This document shows, in pieces, positions 1 to 6,962 of a DNA stretch of 8,321 nt. This stretch comes from Pseudomonadota bacterium. GTDB taxonomy: Bacteria > Pseudomonadota > Alphaproteobacteria > Ferrovibrionales > Ferrovibrionaceae. The position numbers and the translations under genes are program-made. The DNA lies in the NCBI GenBank assembly GCA_021793055.1, contig JAJYTL010000132.1, positions 1 through 8,321 on the forward strand, in the 5' to 3' direction. Each line of letters starts with the position of its first letter. Position 1 is the first letter of the stretch. The notes beneath the pieces are model-generated. The model was not told where the DNA came from. It worked only from the letters and a program-made list of their open reading frames with translations, and did no database searches.

Positions 1-1241
1 ATCGCGCGCCGGGACGCTTCGAGTGCAATGCCGCACGGGAGCGGCTGATGGACCTTGCCGCCGCGGAGCTCGGGATGGATCCGGTGGCCTTGCGGATGGG
101 GAATCTGATCCAGGCCGACGAGATGCCCTATCGGCGCAACACGGAAATACTCGGCGAAGCGGTGGTCTTCGACAGCGGCGATTATCCGAAGGCCCTGCAG
201 CAGGCCGTCGCGCTTAGCGACTTTCATGTGCGGCGGCGGGCGAAGCCCGCGGATGCCCGCTTCGCGCACGGCATCGGCCTTGCCTGTTACGTGGAAAAGA
301 CCGGCACCGGCCCGTTCGAGGGCGCGCGCGTGCGCCTCGATCCGAGCGGCGAGGTCGAGGTCGTAACCGGCGCGTCGGCCGTCGGTCAGGGGCTGGAGAC
401 CTGCCTCGCGCAGATCGCGGCGGAAGGGCTCGGGGTGGCGGCGGCGCGCGTCACGGTGCGCGCGGGCGATACCGATCTCATTCCTTATGGCGTCGGTACC
501 TTCGCGAGCCGCGGCACGGTGATGGCGGGCAACGCGGTATTCGAGGCGGCCAAGACGTTGCGGCGACGGCTCGTCCGCTGGGCGGCGCAATGGCTCGGCG
601 TCGCCGAAGCCGACATCGAACTGCAGGATGGCGAGGTGCGGGTGCGTGACGGTCGCAGCTATCCCATCTCCCGCCTTTGCACGCTCTACAGCCCCGGCGA
701 TCCGAAGGCCGGCGAAGGGGCGGCCTTGGAGGCGACGCATTACTTCCATCTCAATCGCATGACCTATTCCCACGGCGTCGCCGTGGTTGAGGTGGAGGTC
801 GACACCCTCACCGGCGCGGTCAGGCCACAGCATGTCTGGGTGGTCTGCGACGTGGGGCGGATCGTCAATCCGCGCATGCTTGCCGGGCAAATCGAGGGCG
901 GTGTCGGGCAGGGCATCGGCGGCGCGTTGCTGGAGGAATTTCACTACGACGACCAGGGGCAGCTCCTGACCGGGTCGTTTCAGGATTACCTCTTGGCGAC
1001 GGCGCCGGAAACGCCGCCGATCACCCATCTCTGCTTGCAGGATTCGCCCTCGCCCCTCAACCCGCTTGGGGTCAAGGGCGCGGGCGAAATCGGTATCGCC
1101 GGCGTCGGCGGGGCGATGGCGAATGCCGTCGCGGATGCCTTGGGGGACCGTGGATGCCGAGTGTCGCGCCTGCCCATGACGCCGGAGCGGGTGTGGAAAT
1201 GGCTCGCCGATGAGCGTCCGGCGCAACAGGGGGGGAGATGA
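1..1241 (+). CDS. Molybdopterin-binding subunit of a xanthine dehydrogenase/CoxL-family hydroxylase (3' part, 5' end outside window)
   Basis: This is the C-terminal ~412 residues of a large subunit that is usually about 750-800 residues, so roughly half is missing to the left. The reading frame is open from position 3; the ATG at 48 is internal, because the family-typical PGRFECNAARERLMD precedes and spans it. Visible motifs in order are VGQGLET (Mo-cofactor dinucleotide contact), GTFASRGTVMAGN, a VDTLTGAV...CDVGRIVNP...GQIEGG block, and GVKGAGEIGIAG. The Glu of GAGE (codon 1086-1088) aligns with the catalytic base of the family. Such subunits hydroxylate aromatic, heterocyclic or aldehyde carbons with water at a Mo centre, passing electrons through [2Fe-2S] and FAD subunits. 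The stop overlaps the next start (ATGA), indicating translational coupling. The active-site loop that separates true CO dehydrogenase from other hydroxylases lies outside the window, so the substrate is unknown. Confidence 0.93.
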   Translation, partial: RAPGRFECNAARERLMDLAAAELGMDPVALRMGNLIQADEMPYRRNTEILGEAVVFDSGDYPKALQQAVALSDFHVRRRAKPADARFAHGIGLACYVEKTGTGPFEGARVRLDPSGEVEVVTGASAVGQGLETCLAQIAAEGLGVAAARVTVRAGDTDLIPYGVGTFASRGTVMAGNAVFEAAKTLRRRLVRWAAQWLGVAEADIELQDGEVRVRDGRSYPISRLCTLYSPGDPKAGEGAALEATHYFHLNRMTYSHGVAVVEVEVDTLTGAVRPQHVWVVCDVGRIVNPRMLAGQIEGGVGQGIGGALLEEFHYDDQGQLLTGSFQDYLLATAPETPPITHLCLQDSPSPLNPLGVKGAGEIGIAGVGGAMANAVADALGDRGCRVSRLPMTPERVWKWLADERPAQQGGR

Positions 1242-2113
1242 AACCGGCACCATTCGATTACGTCGCGCCGGAAAGCCTCGATGAGGCGCTGGCGGTGCTG
1301 TCGCAATACGGCGACGAGGCCAAGGTGATCGCCGGCGGGCAGACGCTCGGGCCGATGCTGAACATGCGCGTCGTGACGCCGACGCTGCTCGTCGACATCA
1401 ACCGCATCGAGGCGCTGCAAGCGCAGCGGCGGAGCGACGCGGGGCTGGCCTTGGGAGCGCTGACCCGGCAGGGCAGCCTGGAAGACGATGGCGATCTGCA
1501 TCGGCACCAGCCTCTGGTGGCCGTCGCCATCCCGCATATCGCCCACCGGGCCGTGCGCAACCGGGGCACGATCGGCGGCAGCCTTTCTCACGCCGATCCG
1601 GCTGCCGAATGGGGCGCGTTGGTGCAGGCCTTGGACGCGACCTTGGTGATCGCGCGGCAGGGCGCCGCGCCGCGCGCATTGCCGGCATCGGAGTTTTTCC
1701 AGGGTCTCCTCACCACGGCGCTGCAGCCGGAAGAACTGCTGCTCGAGGTGCGGCTGCCAGCCTGGCCCGAGGGCGCGGGGTGGAGCTTTCGCGAGTTCAG
1801 CCGGCGCCATGGCGATTTCGCGCTTGCCGGCGTCGCGTGCCGGCTGGCGGTGGATGGGGCGTCGCGGTGCGCGGACGCGGCTCTCGGCCTGATCGGGGTC
1901 GACGATCGGCCGTTGCGTGCCACGTCGGCCGAGGCGGTGTTGCGGGGAGAGCCAGCGGGCGAGGCGCTGTTTCGCGAAGCGGCCGCCCGCGCGGCGGCGG
2001 AAACCGAGCCGATGAACGACCTGCATGCCTCGGCGGACTATCGTCGCCATTTGGTGGAAGTGCTGGTCTTCGATGCACTGATGGAAGCACAAGGGCGATG
2101 CGCGCCGCGCTGA
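1238..2113 (+). CDS. FAD-binding subunit of the same molybdenum hydroxylase (CoxM type)
   Basis: The 291-residue protein matches the usual 280-300 residue length of medium FAD subunits. It carries both FAD-binding signatures: AGGQTLGPMLNMR at residues 32-44 and TIGGSLSHADPAAEW from residue 111, in the N-terminal PCMH-type FAD domain. A C-terminal CO_deh_flav_C-like domain follows (around residues 180-285). The subunit moves electrons from the [2Fe-2S] clusters to the acceptor. It begins at ATG 1238 inside the large-subunit stop codon, with an AGGGGG run just upstream as ribosome binding site, so it is co-translated with that subunit. A gene for the third subunit, the ~160-residue [2Fe-2S] protein, does not follow; the next gene is a transporter component. 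The substrate is not predictable from this subunit. Confidence 0.95.
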   Translation: MKPAPFDYVAPESLDEALAVLSQYGDEAKVIAGGQTLGPMLNMRVVTPTLLVDINRIEALQAQRRSDAGLALGALTRQGSLEDDGDLHRHQPLVAVAIPHIAHRAVRNRGTIGGSLSHADPAAEWGALVQALDATLVIARQGAAPRALPASEFFQGLLTTALQPEELLLEVRLPAWPEGAGWSFREFSRRHGDFALAGVACRLAVDGASRCADAALGLIGVDDRPLRATSAEAVLRGEPAGEALFREAAARAAAETEPMNDLHASADYRRHLVEVLVFDALMEAQGRCAPR

Positions 2114-2202
2114 CGGGCGCAGCGGTTGCTGTACGGAAAAAATCAAGGTGCGTGAGGGGCGGGAGTTGAGTTCGCCCATCGGGGAGTGAACAAGGGTCTT
2201 CG

Positions 2203-2210
2203 AGAGGAGG
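2203..2210 (+). promoter_or_regulatory. Strong ribosome binding site of the binding-protein gene
   Basis: AGAGGAGG ends 7 nt before ATG 2218. It is the strongest Shine-Dalgarno sequence in the operon, consistent with the high amounts of periplasmic binding protein needed relative to membrane subunits. It also favours ATG 2218 over the in-frame ATG two codons later. The rest of the 104-bp gap (2114-2217) shows no convincing promoter or terminator. Confidence 0.7.
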
Positions 2211-2217
2211 ACGAACG

Positions 2218-3525
2218 ATGAAAATGAAGCAATCGAGATGGATCTGGGGGTTGTTGTCTCTCGCCTTTCTGCTGCTGCCCGGCTCGGCGATGGCACAGGC
2301 CAAGCCCAAGGCGTTGCATGTCGCGATCATCACCTTCTTTTCCGGTTCCGGCGCGGTGGTGGGCGGCCCGAGCGTGAACGCGGCCAAGCTTACCATCGAC
2401 CAAATCAACAAAGCAGGCGGCATCGACGGCGTGCCGATCAAGGCGATCTATGTCGACGAATCCGGCGGGCCGACCAAGAACGTGGCCGAATACCGGCAGC
2501 TCGCGACCAAGTCGGACGTGATTTTGGGCTATGTCTCCAGCGCCGATTGCCTGGCGGTCGCGCCGGTCGCGGAGCAGCTTAAGATTCCGACGATCTTTTC
2601 CGATTGCACCACCGACGCGCTGTTCGAGGGCCATCACTATAAGTGGGTGTTCCGCACGCAGCCGCCGGCCTCCGCGAATGCGCTGGCGATGGCGCTTTAC
2701 ATCCTGAAGATGCATCCGCATCTGAAAAGCATCGCCGGCCTCAATCAGGACTATGCCTTCGGCCGCGATCAGTGGACCGCTTTCTCGACCGCGATGAAGG
2801 CCTTGGACCCCGGCGTCAAGGTCGGTTCGGCGCTTTTCGCCCGCCTGTTCTCGGGCAGCTATACCAGCGACATTTCCCGGCTGCAGAGCGAGAAGCCGGA
2901 TCTTGTCTATTCCAGCTTCTGGGGCGGCGATCTGGTCGCCTTCATCCAGCAGGCCAATGCGCAGGACTTGTTCGGCCAGACGCAGGTGGCGCTCTCGATC
3001 GGTACCCAAGGCGGTCTGCAGGGGGCGAAGGCGATGCCGAACGGCGTCATCGTCGGCTCCGAGCATAGCTACCTCATGCATCCCGGCGCGATCCACAATC
3101 GGCGCGTCAAGGGATTCATCAATGCCTACAAGAAGCGCTTCGGCCAGTATCCGATTTCGACCTATCCCTATACCTTGCGTCGGGCGCTGATCGCGTTGCG
3201 TGATGGTTACGACAAGGCGATCAAGGACAACGGCGGCAAGTGGCCGAGCGCGGCGCAGTTCGCCACCGCCCTGGAAGGGCTTAAGGTTCGGACCCTGATG
3301 GGGACGATGGTGATCCGCAAGGACCATCAGGCGACCTATCACGAGATGATCGGGCTGTCCGAGCATGTCCCGCAGTATCCGTTTGCGGTGTTCAACAAGA
3401 TCATCACCTTCCCGGCCAGCATGATCATGCCGCCGGAAGGCACCGCCAACGCCGACGCGTGGCTCCGCTCGCTCAAGCCGAGCCTGCTCGCCGAGGTGCC
3501 GGCGCCCAAGGTCTACGGGCACTAG
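2218..3525 (+). CDS. Periplasmic substrate-binding protein of a Liv/HAAT-type ABC importer
   Basis: The 435-residue protein has a clear Sec signal peptide: MKMKQSR, a hydrophobic stretch (residues 8-20) and an AMA|QA cleavage site after about residue 26. The mature part is a type I periplasmic binding fold of the Peripla_BP_6 (LivK-like) family, with GGPSVNAAKLTIDQINKAGG, a VPIKAIYVDESGG strand and an NQDYAFGRDQW segment typical of the group. It should capture the imported solute and deliver it to the permeases encoded immediately downstream. The mature chain has only two cysteines, C111 and C130, which could form a disulfide. Members bind branched-chain amino acids, amides, urea or aromatic and aliphatic acids. 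The neighbouring molybdenum hydroxylase argues for an organic catabolic substrate rather than leucine, but that is inference from context. Confidence 0.94.
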   Translation: MKMKQSRWIWGLLSLAFLLLPGSAMAQAKPKALHVAIITFFSGSGAVVGGPSVNAAKLTIDQINKAGGIDGVPIKAIYVDESGGPTKNVAEYRQLATKSDVILGYVSSADCLAVAPVAEQLKIPTIFSDCTTDALFEGHHYKWVFRTQPPASANALAMALYILKMHPHLKSIAGLNQDYAFGRDQWTAFSTAMKALDPGVKVGSALFARLFSGSYTSDISRLQSEKPDLVYSSFWGGDLVAFIQQANAQDLFGQTQVALSIGTQGGLQGAKAMPNGVIVGSEHSYLMHPGAIHNRRVKGFINAYKKRFGQYPISTYPYTLRRALIALRDGYDKAIKDNGGKWPSAAQFATALEGLKVRTLMGTMVIRKDHQATYHEMIGLSEHVPQYPFAVFNKIITFPASMIMPPEGTANADAWLRSLKPSLLAEVPAPKVYGH

Positions 3526-3543
3526 CCGGCGGAGAAGGCTGCC

Positions 3544-4467
3544 GTGACCGCCATCGCGGGACCGCTTCTGTCGGCGACCATTAACGGCGTCACCTATGGG
3601 GCGACGCTGTTTCTGGTCGCCGTCGGGCTGAGCCTTATCTTCGGCGTGTTGCGTGTTCTCAACGTGGCTCACGGCAGCTTCTACGCGCTCGGCGCCTTCA
3701 CGGCGGCGAGCGCTTGGCTTTTGATCTCGGCCCTGGGCTGGCCGCCGCTTTGCATCTATCCGGCGCTGGTGATAAGCGCGCTGGTGGTCGGTGTCGCGGT
3801 CGGGCCGGTCGTCGAGCGCGGGTTGTTGCGCTGGACCTTCGGCATCGAAGCTGAGGCGGCGCGGGAAAACGCCCAGCTTCTTGCCACCTACGCCATATTC
3901 CTAATGCTCGAGGATGCGCAAAAGCTGATCTGGGGCGGCCAACCGTACTATTCCGGCAGCGCGCTGCGGCTGCTCGGCATTACGCGCATCAACGGCATCC
4001 CCTATACCAATTACCAGCTTCTTCTCATCCTGGTCGCGGTGCTGGTGCTGATCGCGCTTCGTATACTGCTGCGCGGCACAAAGATGGGGAAGTTCGTCCT
4101 CGCGGTGGCCGAGGACCCGGAGGTGTCGTCCGCCATGGGTATTCCCGTCGCCCGCATCTATACCGTGGCGTTTACCGTCGGCGCAATTTTGGCGGCCTTG
4201 GGCGGCGCTCTCGCCTCGCCGACGATCGGCGTCAATACCGGCATCGGCTCGGAAATGATCGTGCTGTCTTTTGCCGTCGTCGCCATCGCCGGCCTCGGCC
4301 AGATCGAGGGTGCGGCCGTCGCCGCCCTGGTCATCGGCGTCGGGCATTCGATCGCGGTGTTCTTCTTCCCCGCTTTGAGTTCGGTTATTCCCTACGCGAC
4401 GATGCTGCTGGTTTTGGTGTTCAAGCCCTATGGCCTGTTTGCGGCGGCCCAGGTGCGGAGGATCTGA
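3544..4467 (+). CDS. LivH-type ABC importer permease
   Basis: This 307-residue, very hydrophobic protein has roughly eight predicted membrane segments. The N-terminal GLSLIFGVLRVLNVAHGSFY is a hallmark of LivH-type permeases. GKFVLAVAEDPEVSSAMGI is the cytoplasmic coupling loop that docks onto the ATPases, and it is followed by the Gly/Ala-rich segment AALGGALASP. The chosen start is GTG 3544, 18 bp after the binding-protein stop, with GGAG at 3531-3534 upstream. The protein forms half of the transmembrane pore with the LivM-type protein downstream. The central stretch around residues 100-160 (ENAQLLATY...IWGGQPYY) may contribute to selectivity, but no substrate can be read from it. Confidence 0.94.
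   Translation: MTAIAGPLLSATINGVTYGATLFLVAVGLSLIFGVLRVLNVAHGSFYALGAFTAASAWLLISALGWPPLCIYPALVISALVVGVAVGPVVERGLLRWTFGIEAEAARENAQLLATYAIFLMLEDAQKLIWGGQPYYSGSALRLLGITRINGIPYTNYQLLLILVAVLVLIALRILLRGTKMGKFVLAVAEDPEVSSAMGIPVARIYTVAFTVGAILAALGGALASPTIGVNTGIGSEMIVLSFAVVAIAGLGQIEGAAVAALVIGVGHSIAVFFFPALSSVIPYATMLLVLVFKPYGLFAAAQVRRI
4457..4461 (+). promoter_or_regulatory. Ribosome binding site that fixes the GTG start of the LivM-type gene
   Basis: GGAGG lies inside the last codons of the LivH-type gene, 7 nt before GTG 4469. It supports GTG 4469 over the in-frame ATG at 4430, which would add a 13-residue Arg/Cys-rich extension (MACLRRPRCGGSE) that does not look like the N-terminus of a permease. Confidence 0.75.
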
Positions 4468-4468
4468 G

Positions 4469-5416
4469 GTGCGGGCTGTCCGTTCGCTGCTCTGGTTGGC
4501 GGTGGTCGGCGGTTACGCCGTGCTGCCCTGGCTCGCGCCCTCCCTGACCTACCAGCTCACGATCGTCCTCGCGCTTGGCCTCGCGGCGCTGGCGGTGAGC
4601 CTGATGCTGCAGGCGGGGCTGATCTCGTTCGGGCACGCGCTGTTTTACGCCGCCGGCGCCTATGCGGCGGCCTATCTCGGGCGTCTGACCGGCGCCCACG
4701 TCGTGATCACGCTGCTTCTCAGTTCGCTGTCCGCGGCGCTGCTCGCCCTGATCGCCGGGCTTCTCATCGTCCGCTACCGCGGCATCTTCTTCGCCATGCT
4801 CAATCTGGCCCTTTCCATGGTGGCTTACACGCTCCTCCTCAAGCTCTACAACGTGACCGGTGGATCGGATGGGCTGGTGGTCTCGGCCACGGGTGTCGCG
4901 GGATACGCGATGGGCCCGACGGGATTGGCTGATCTGCTGTTTTACCTGGCGCTTGCGGCGGCCGTTCTTGCCGCCTGGTTTGTCCGCGTCTATTTGCGCT
5001 CGCCGGCCGGGTGGGCGCTCGGCGCGATTCAAGATCGCGAGATCCGCGTCGAGTATCTCGGCGTCTCGGCGCGTCGGGTGTTGCTGGTCGCTTACGTTCT
5101 CTCGGGCGGCCTGGCTGGCCTCGGCGGCGCGATTGCCGGCATCGCGGTCGGGCATGTCGCCCCGGACAGCGCCTATTGGACGACCTCGGCGGGCTTTGTC
5201 GTGATGGCCGTCCTCGGCGGCGGCGGCGACGTGTTCGGCGCCTTCGCCGGGGCGGCGCTCTATGAGATGCTCAGTGTCTTCGCCGCGCAGTACCTGAGCT
5301 CGTCGTGGGAGCTGCTTCTCGGCGTCATCATCTTCGTGATCGTGCGCTTCGCGCCAAGCGGCCTTTGGGGCTTTTACGACGGCTTGTGGCGGCGTATGGC
5401 CGCGGGAGAACGGTAG
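4469..5416 (+). CDS. LivM-type ABC importer permease
   Basis: From GTG 4469 the protein has 315 residues and begins directly with a membrane segment (VRAVRSLLWLAVVGGYAVLP), as expected of LivM. Family signatures are QAGLISFGHALFYAAGAY near the N-terminus and GWALGAIQDREIRVEYLGV, the coupling loop that contacts the ATPases; a LAGLGGAIAGIAVGHVAPD segment follows. Roughly eight to nine hydrophobic segments are visible. It pairs with the LivH-type protein to form the translocation path. The gene starts one base after the upstream TGA, and its own TAG shares its last base with the GTG of the next gene (TAGTG), so translation is tightly coupled on both sides. Confidence 0.93.
   Translation: MRAVRSLLWLAVVGGYAVLPWLAPSLTYQLTIVLALGLAALAVSLMLQAGLISFGHALFYAAGAYAAAYLGRLTGAHVVITLLLSSLSAALLALIAGLLIVRYRGIFFAMLNLALSMVAYTLLLKLYNVTGGSDGLVVSATGVAGYAMGPTGLADLLFYLALAAAVLAAWFVRVYLRSPAGWALGAIQDREIRVEYLGVSARRVLLVAYVLSGGLAGLGGAIAGIAVGHVAPDSAYWTTSAGFVVMAVLGGGGDVFGAFAGAALYEMLSVFAAQYLSSSWELLLGVIIFVIVRFAPSGLWGFYDGLWRRMAAGER
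5404..5408 (+). promoter_or_regulatory. Ribosome binding site that fixes the GTG start of the LivG-type gene
   Basis: GGGAG lies 7 nt before GTG 5416, inside the end of the LivM-type gene. It supports a start at 5416 rather than the in-frame ATG at 5305, whose 37 extra residues are an Arg-rich out-of-frame reading of the LivM C-terminus. Confidence 0.7.
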
Positions 5417-6156
5417 TGAGCGCACCGCTCCTTGAGGCGCGCGGCGTCGACCTGCACTTCGGCGGCGTGCAGGCGGCCAAGGACGTGAACCTGCAGATTT
5501 TTCCCGGCGAATTCTTTTTCATCATCGGTCAGAATGGTGCCGGAAAAAGCACGTTTCTCAACATCTGCACCGGCTATCTCAAGCCCCAGCGGGGCGAGAT
5601 TCTGTTTCAGGGGCGGCCGATCACGGGGCTTGCGCCGCGCGCCATCACGCGTGCCGGCATCGCGCGCGCCTTCCAGCATCCGCAATTGTTCATGCAGCGG
5701 AGCGTGCGGGACAATTTGCGCTTCGCGGTCGCCGCCCATGGCACCGGCTTTTGGCGGCCGTGGCGGGCGCTCGACGATCCGCACTTCGACGCCCCGGCCC
5801 GCCGCCTGCTCCAGCTTTGCGATCTCGAACGGGTGGCCGCGCAGCCGGCGGCGAAGGTCGCGGAGGGCTTTCGCAAGCTGCTGGATGTGGCTTTAGCGCT
5901 GGCGCTCGAGCCGACGCTGCTGCTGCTCGACGAGCCGACCAGCGGCGTCAGCAGCGCGGACAAGCACGGCATCATGACCACGTTGGCGCAGGCCTTGCGC
6001 AAGGAGCGGGTGACGGCGGTCTTCGTCGAGCACGACATGGAGGTCGTGCGGCGTTTCGCCGATCGGGTCGGCGTCTGGGCGAACGGGCAGATCTTGATCA
6101 GCGGCCCGCCCGAGGCGGTGCTCGACGATCCGCATGTGAGGGAGTTTGTCCTGTGA
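5416..6156 (+). CDS. LivG-type ABC importer ATPase with a degenerate signature motif
   Basis: From GTG 5416 the protein has 246 residues, normal for LivG. It begins APLLEARGVDLHFGGVQA, the usual first strand. Walker A is GQNGAGKST (38-46), the Q-loop glutamine is Q87 (ARAFQHPQLF), Walker B is LLLLDEP (168-174) with catalytic E173, and the switch histidine is H206 (VEHD). The ABC signature, normally LSYGEQ or LSGGQ, reads VAEGF (148-152), so the Ser and the second residue pair are lost. The D-loop reads SGVSSADK instead of AGLNPxE. It powers import through the two permeases as a heterodimer with the LivF-type ATPase downstream. LivG-like proteins with GVSxxDK loops exist, so the variation is probably inherited within a subfamily and not a sign of decay; the frame is intact. 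Confidence 0.93.
   Translation: MSAPLLEARGVDLHFGGVQAAKDVNLQIFPGEFFFIIGQNGAGKSTFLNICTGYLKPQRGEILFQGRPITGLAPRAITRAGIARAFQHPQLFMQRSVRDNLRFAVAAHGTGFWRPWRALDDPHFDAPARRLLQLCDLERVAAQPAAKVAEGFRKLLDVALALALEPTLLLLDEPTSGVSSADKHGIMTTLAQALRKERVTAVFVEHDMEVVRRFADRVGVWANGQILISGPPEAVLDDPHVREFVL
6138..6144 (+). promoter_or_regulatory. Ribosome binding site that fixes the GTG start of the LivF-type gene
   Basis: GAGGGAG ends 8 nt before GTG 6153, within the last codons of the LivG-type gene. It supports a GTG start overlapping the upstream stop (GTGA) over the far upstream in-frame start at 5751, which would add over 130 residues of low-complexity Arg/Gly/Ala sequence. Confidence 0.75.
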
Positions 6157-6830
6157 CAGCGGGCGCGGCGGCCCTCGATGTCGACGGGCTTTCCGTCTAT
6201 CTCGGCGGCGCGACGGTGGTACGTGGCATTAGCCTCCGCGTCGATCGCGGTGCCACCGTCGGCCTGCTGGGACGGAACGGCGCGGGAAAGACCACCACGT
6301 TGCGCGCCGTCATGGGGCTGGTTCCGGTTTGCGCCGGTAGGGTGACCCTTTTGGGCGAGGAGGTCGAAGGAGAGCCGGCGCATTGGCGGGCGCGGCGCGG
6401 GGTCGGGTACGCGCCCGAGGATCGCCGCATGATCTCCGCTCTGACGGTGGAGGATAACCTGTGGCTGCCGGCCAACGCTTGCGGTCTTCCGCATCAAGCG
6501 GCGGCGCAGCGCCTGGCATGGATTTTTGAAATCCTGCCCGAACTCGAACCGCTGCGAAAGCGCTGGGCCGCGAGCTTGAGCGGCGGGCAGCAGAAGATCG
6601 TCGCGCTCGGCCGGGCGCTGATGGCCGGGCAGGAGCTTTTGCTTCTGGACGAACCGTTTCAGGGGCTGGCGCCGGCGCTGGCGCGCCGCTATGCCGAGGC
6701 GCTGTCGCAGCTTCGCGAACGCGATCGGCAGGTCGCCATTCTGATCAGTGAGTCCAATCCCGCCCTTTTGGCCGATGTGGCGCAGAAGACCTACACCATC
6801 GAGCGCGGCGAGATCGTGACGGCGACTTGA
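6153..6830 (+). CDS. LivF-type ABC importer ATPase
   Basis: From GTG 6153 the protein has 225 residues; LivF proteins are usually 230-240. The start overlaps the LivG-type stop as GTGA. Motifs present are Walker A GRNGAGKTT (40-48), the LivF-typical YAPEDRR in place of a glutamine Q-loop (86-92), a canonical signature LSGGQQK (142-148) and Walker B LLLLDEP (162-168) with E167. At the switch position, where other ABC ATPases have His and LivF usually has Gln (VEQN), this protein has Ser201 (SESN). It pairs with the LivG-type ATPase to drive the importer and is the last gene of the operon. A palindromic repeat begins 28 bp after its stop; no T-rich intrinsic terminator is seen. Confidence 0.93.
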   Translation: MTAGAAALDVDGLSVYLGGATVVRGISLRVDRGATVGLLGRNGAGKTTTLRAVMGLVPVCAGRVTLLGEEVEGEPAHWRARRGVGYAPEDRRMISALTVEDNLWLPANACGLPHQAAAQRLAWIFEILPELEPLRKRWAASLSGGQQKIVALGRALMAGQELLLLDEPFQGLAPALARRYAEALSQLRERDRQVAILISESNPALLADVAQKTYTIERGEIVTAT

Positions 6831-6857
6831 GGCTGTGCGCTGTTCCTATGAGTCGGG

Positions 6858-6897
6858 GCATGATCTGGTCGGAAAAGTGGACCCGCTTTTCGGGATC
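6858..6897 (+). repeat. Palindromic intergenic repeat of an alphaproteobacterial type
   Basis: The element opens with GCATGATC (6858-6865), has an inner inverted repeat GAAAAG (6872-6877) / CTTTTC (6886-6891) around an 8-nt loop, and ends with GATC (6894-6897), which can pair with the first GATC. From memory this closely resembles a short palindrome found in many intergenic regions of Rhizobiales and relatives, with the core GAAAAG-TGG...CTTTTCGGGATC. Strand is arbitrary because it is palindromic. It sits just after the importer operon and may act as a 3'-end or mRNA-stability hairpin; that role is inference. Confidence 0.6.
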
Positions 6898-6962
6898 GGG
6901 CGTCCGCGCCGCGAACCGAGCGGCCTCCATTAGGGTTCCTGCTGGCGCCCAAATGGTCGTCG

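Noticed and set aside
2149..2174. Possible hairpin with GGGCG/CGCCC arms before the binding-protein gene, considered as attenuator or terminator
   Set aside because: Only about five base pairs around a loop of more than ten bases, with no T-run; too weak to call in GC-rich DNA.
986..2296. Long minus-strand open frame of 436 codons opposite the hydroxylase genes
   Set aside because: It lies opposite two well-recognised + strand genes, has Arg/His/Pro/Gln-rich low-complexity content with no family motif, and reflects the scarcity of stops in GC-rich antisense frames.
2143..3672. Minus-strand open frame of 509 codons opposite the binding-protein gene
   Set aside because: It is longer than the real gene but has no recognisable domain, is rich in Arg/His/Gly/Asp, and spans from before the gene into the next one; the + strand has a signal peptide, fold motifs and a strong ribosome binding site.
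4430..4468. ATG 4430 as start of the LivM-type gene
   Set aside because: It would overlap the LivH-type gene by 38 bp and lacks a good ribosome binding site, whereas GTG 4469 has GGAGG 7 nt upstream and begins at the first membrane segment.
5210..5232. GGC-rich run in the LivM-type gene considered as a tandem repeat
   Set aside because: It encodes the Gly-rich LGGGGDVFGA segment that is normal in LivM permeases; the repetition comes from glycine codons.
4421..5425. Minus-strand open frame of 334 codons opposite the LivM-type gene
   Set aside because: Its sequence is extremely charged (Arg, Glu, Asp, His, Gln), the mirror of a hydrophobic membrane protein; the + strand carries clear permease motifs.
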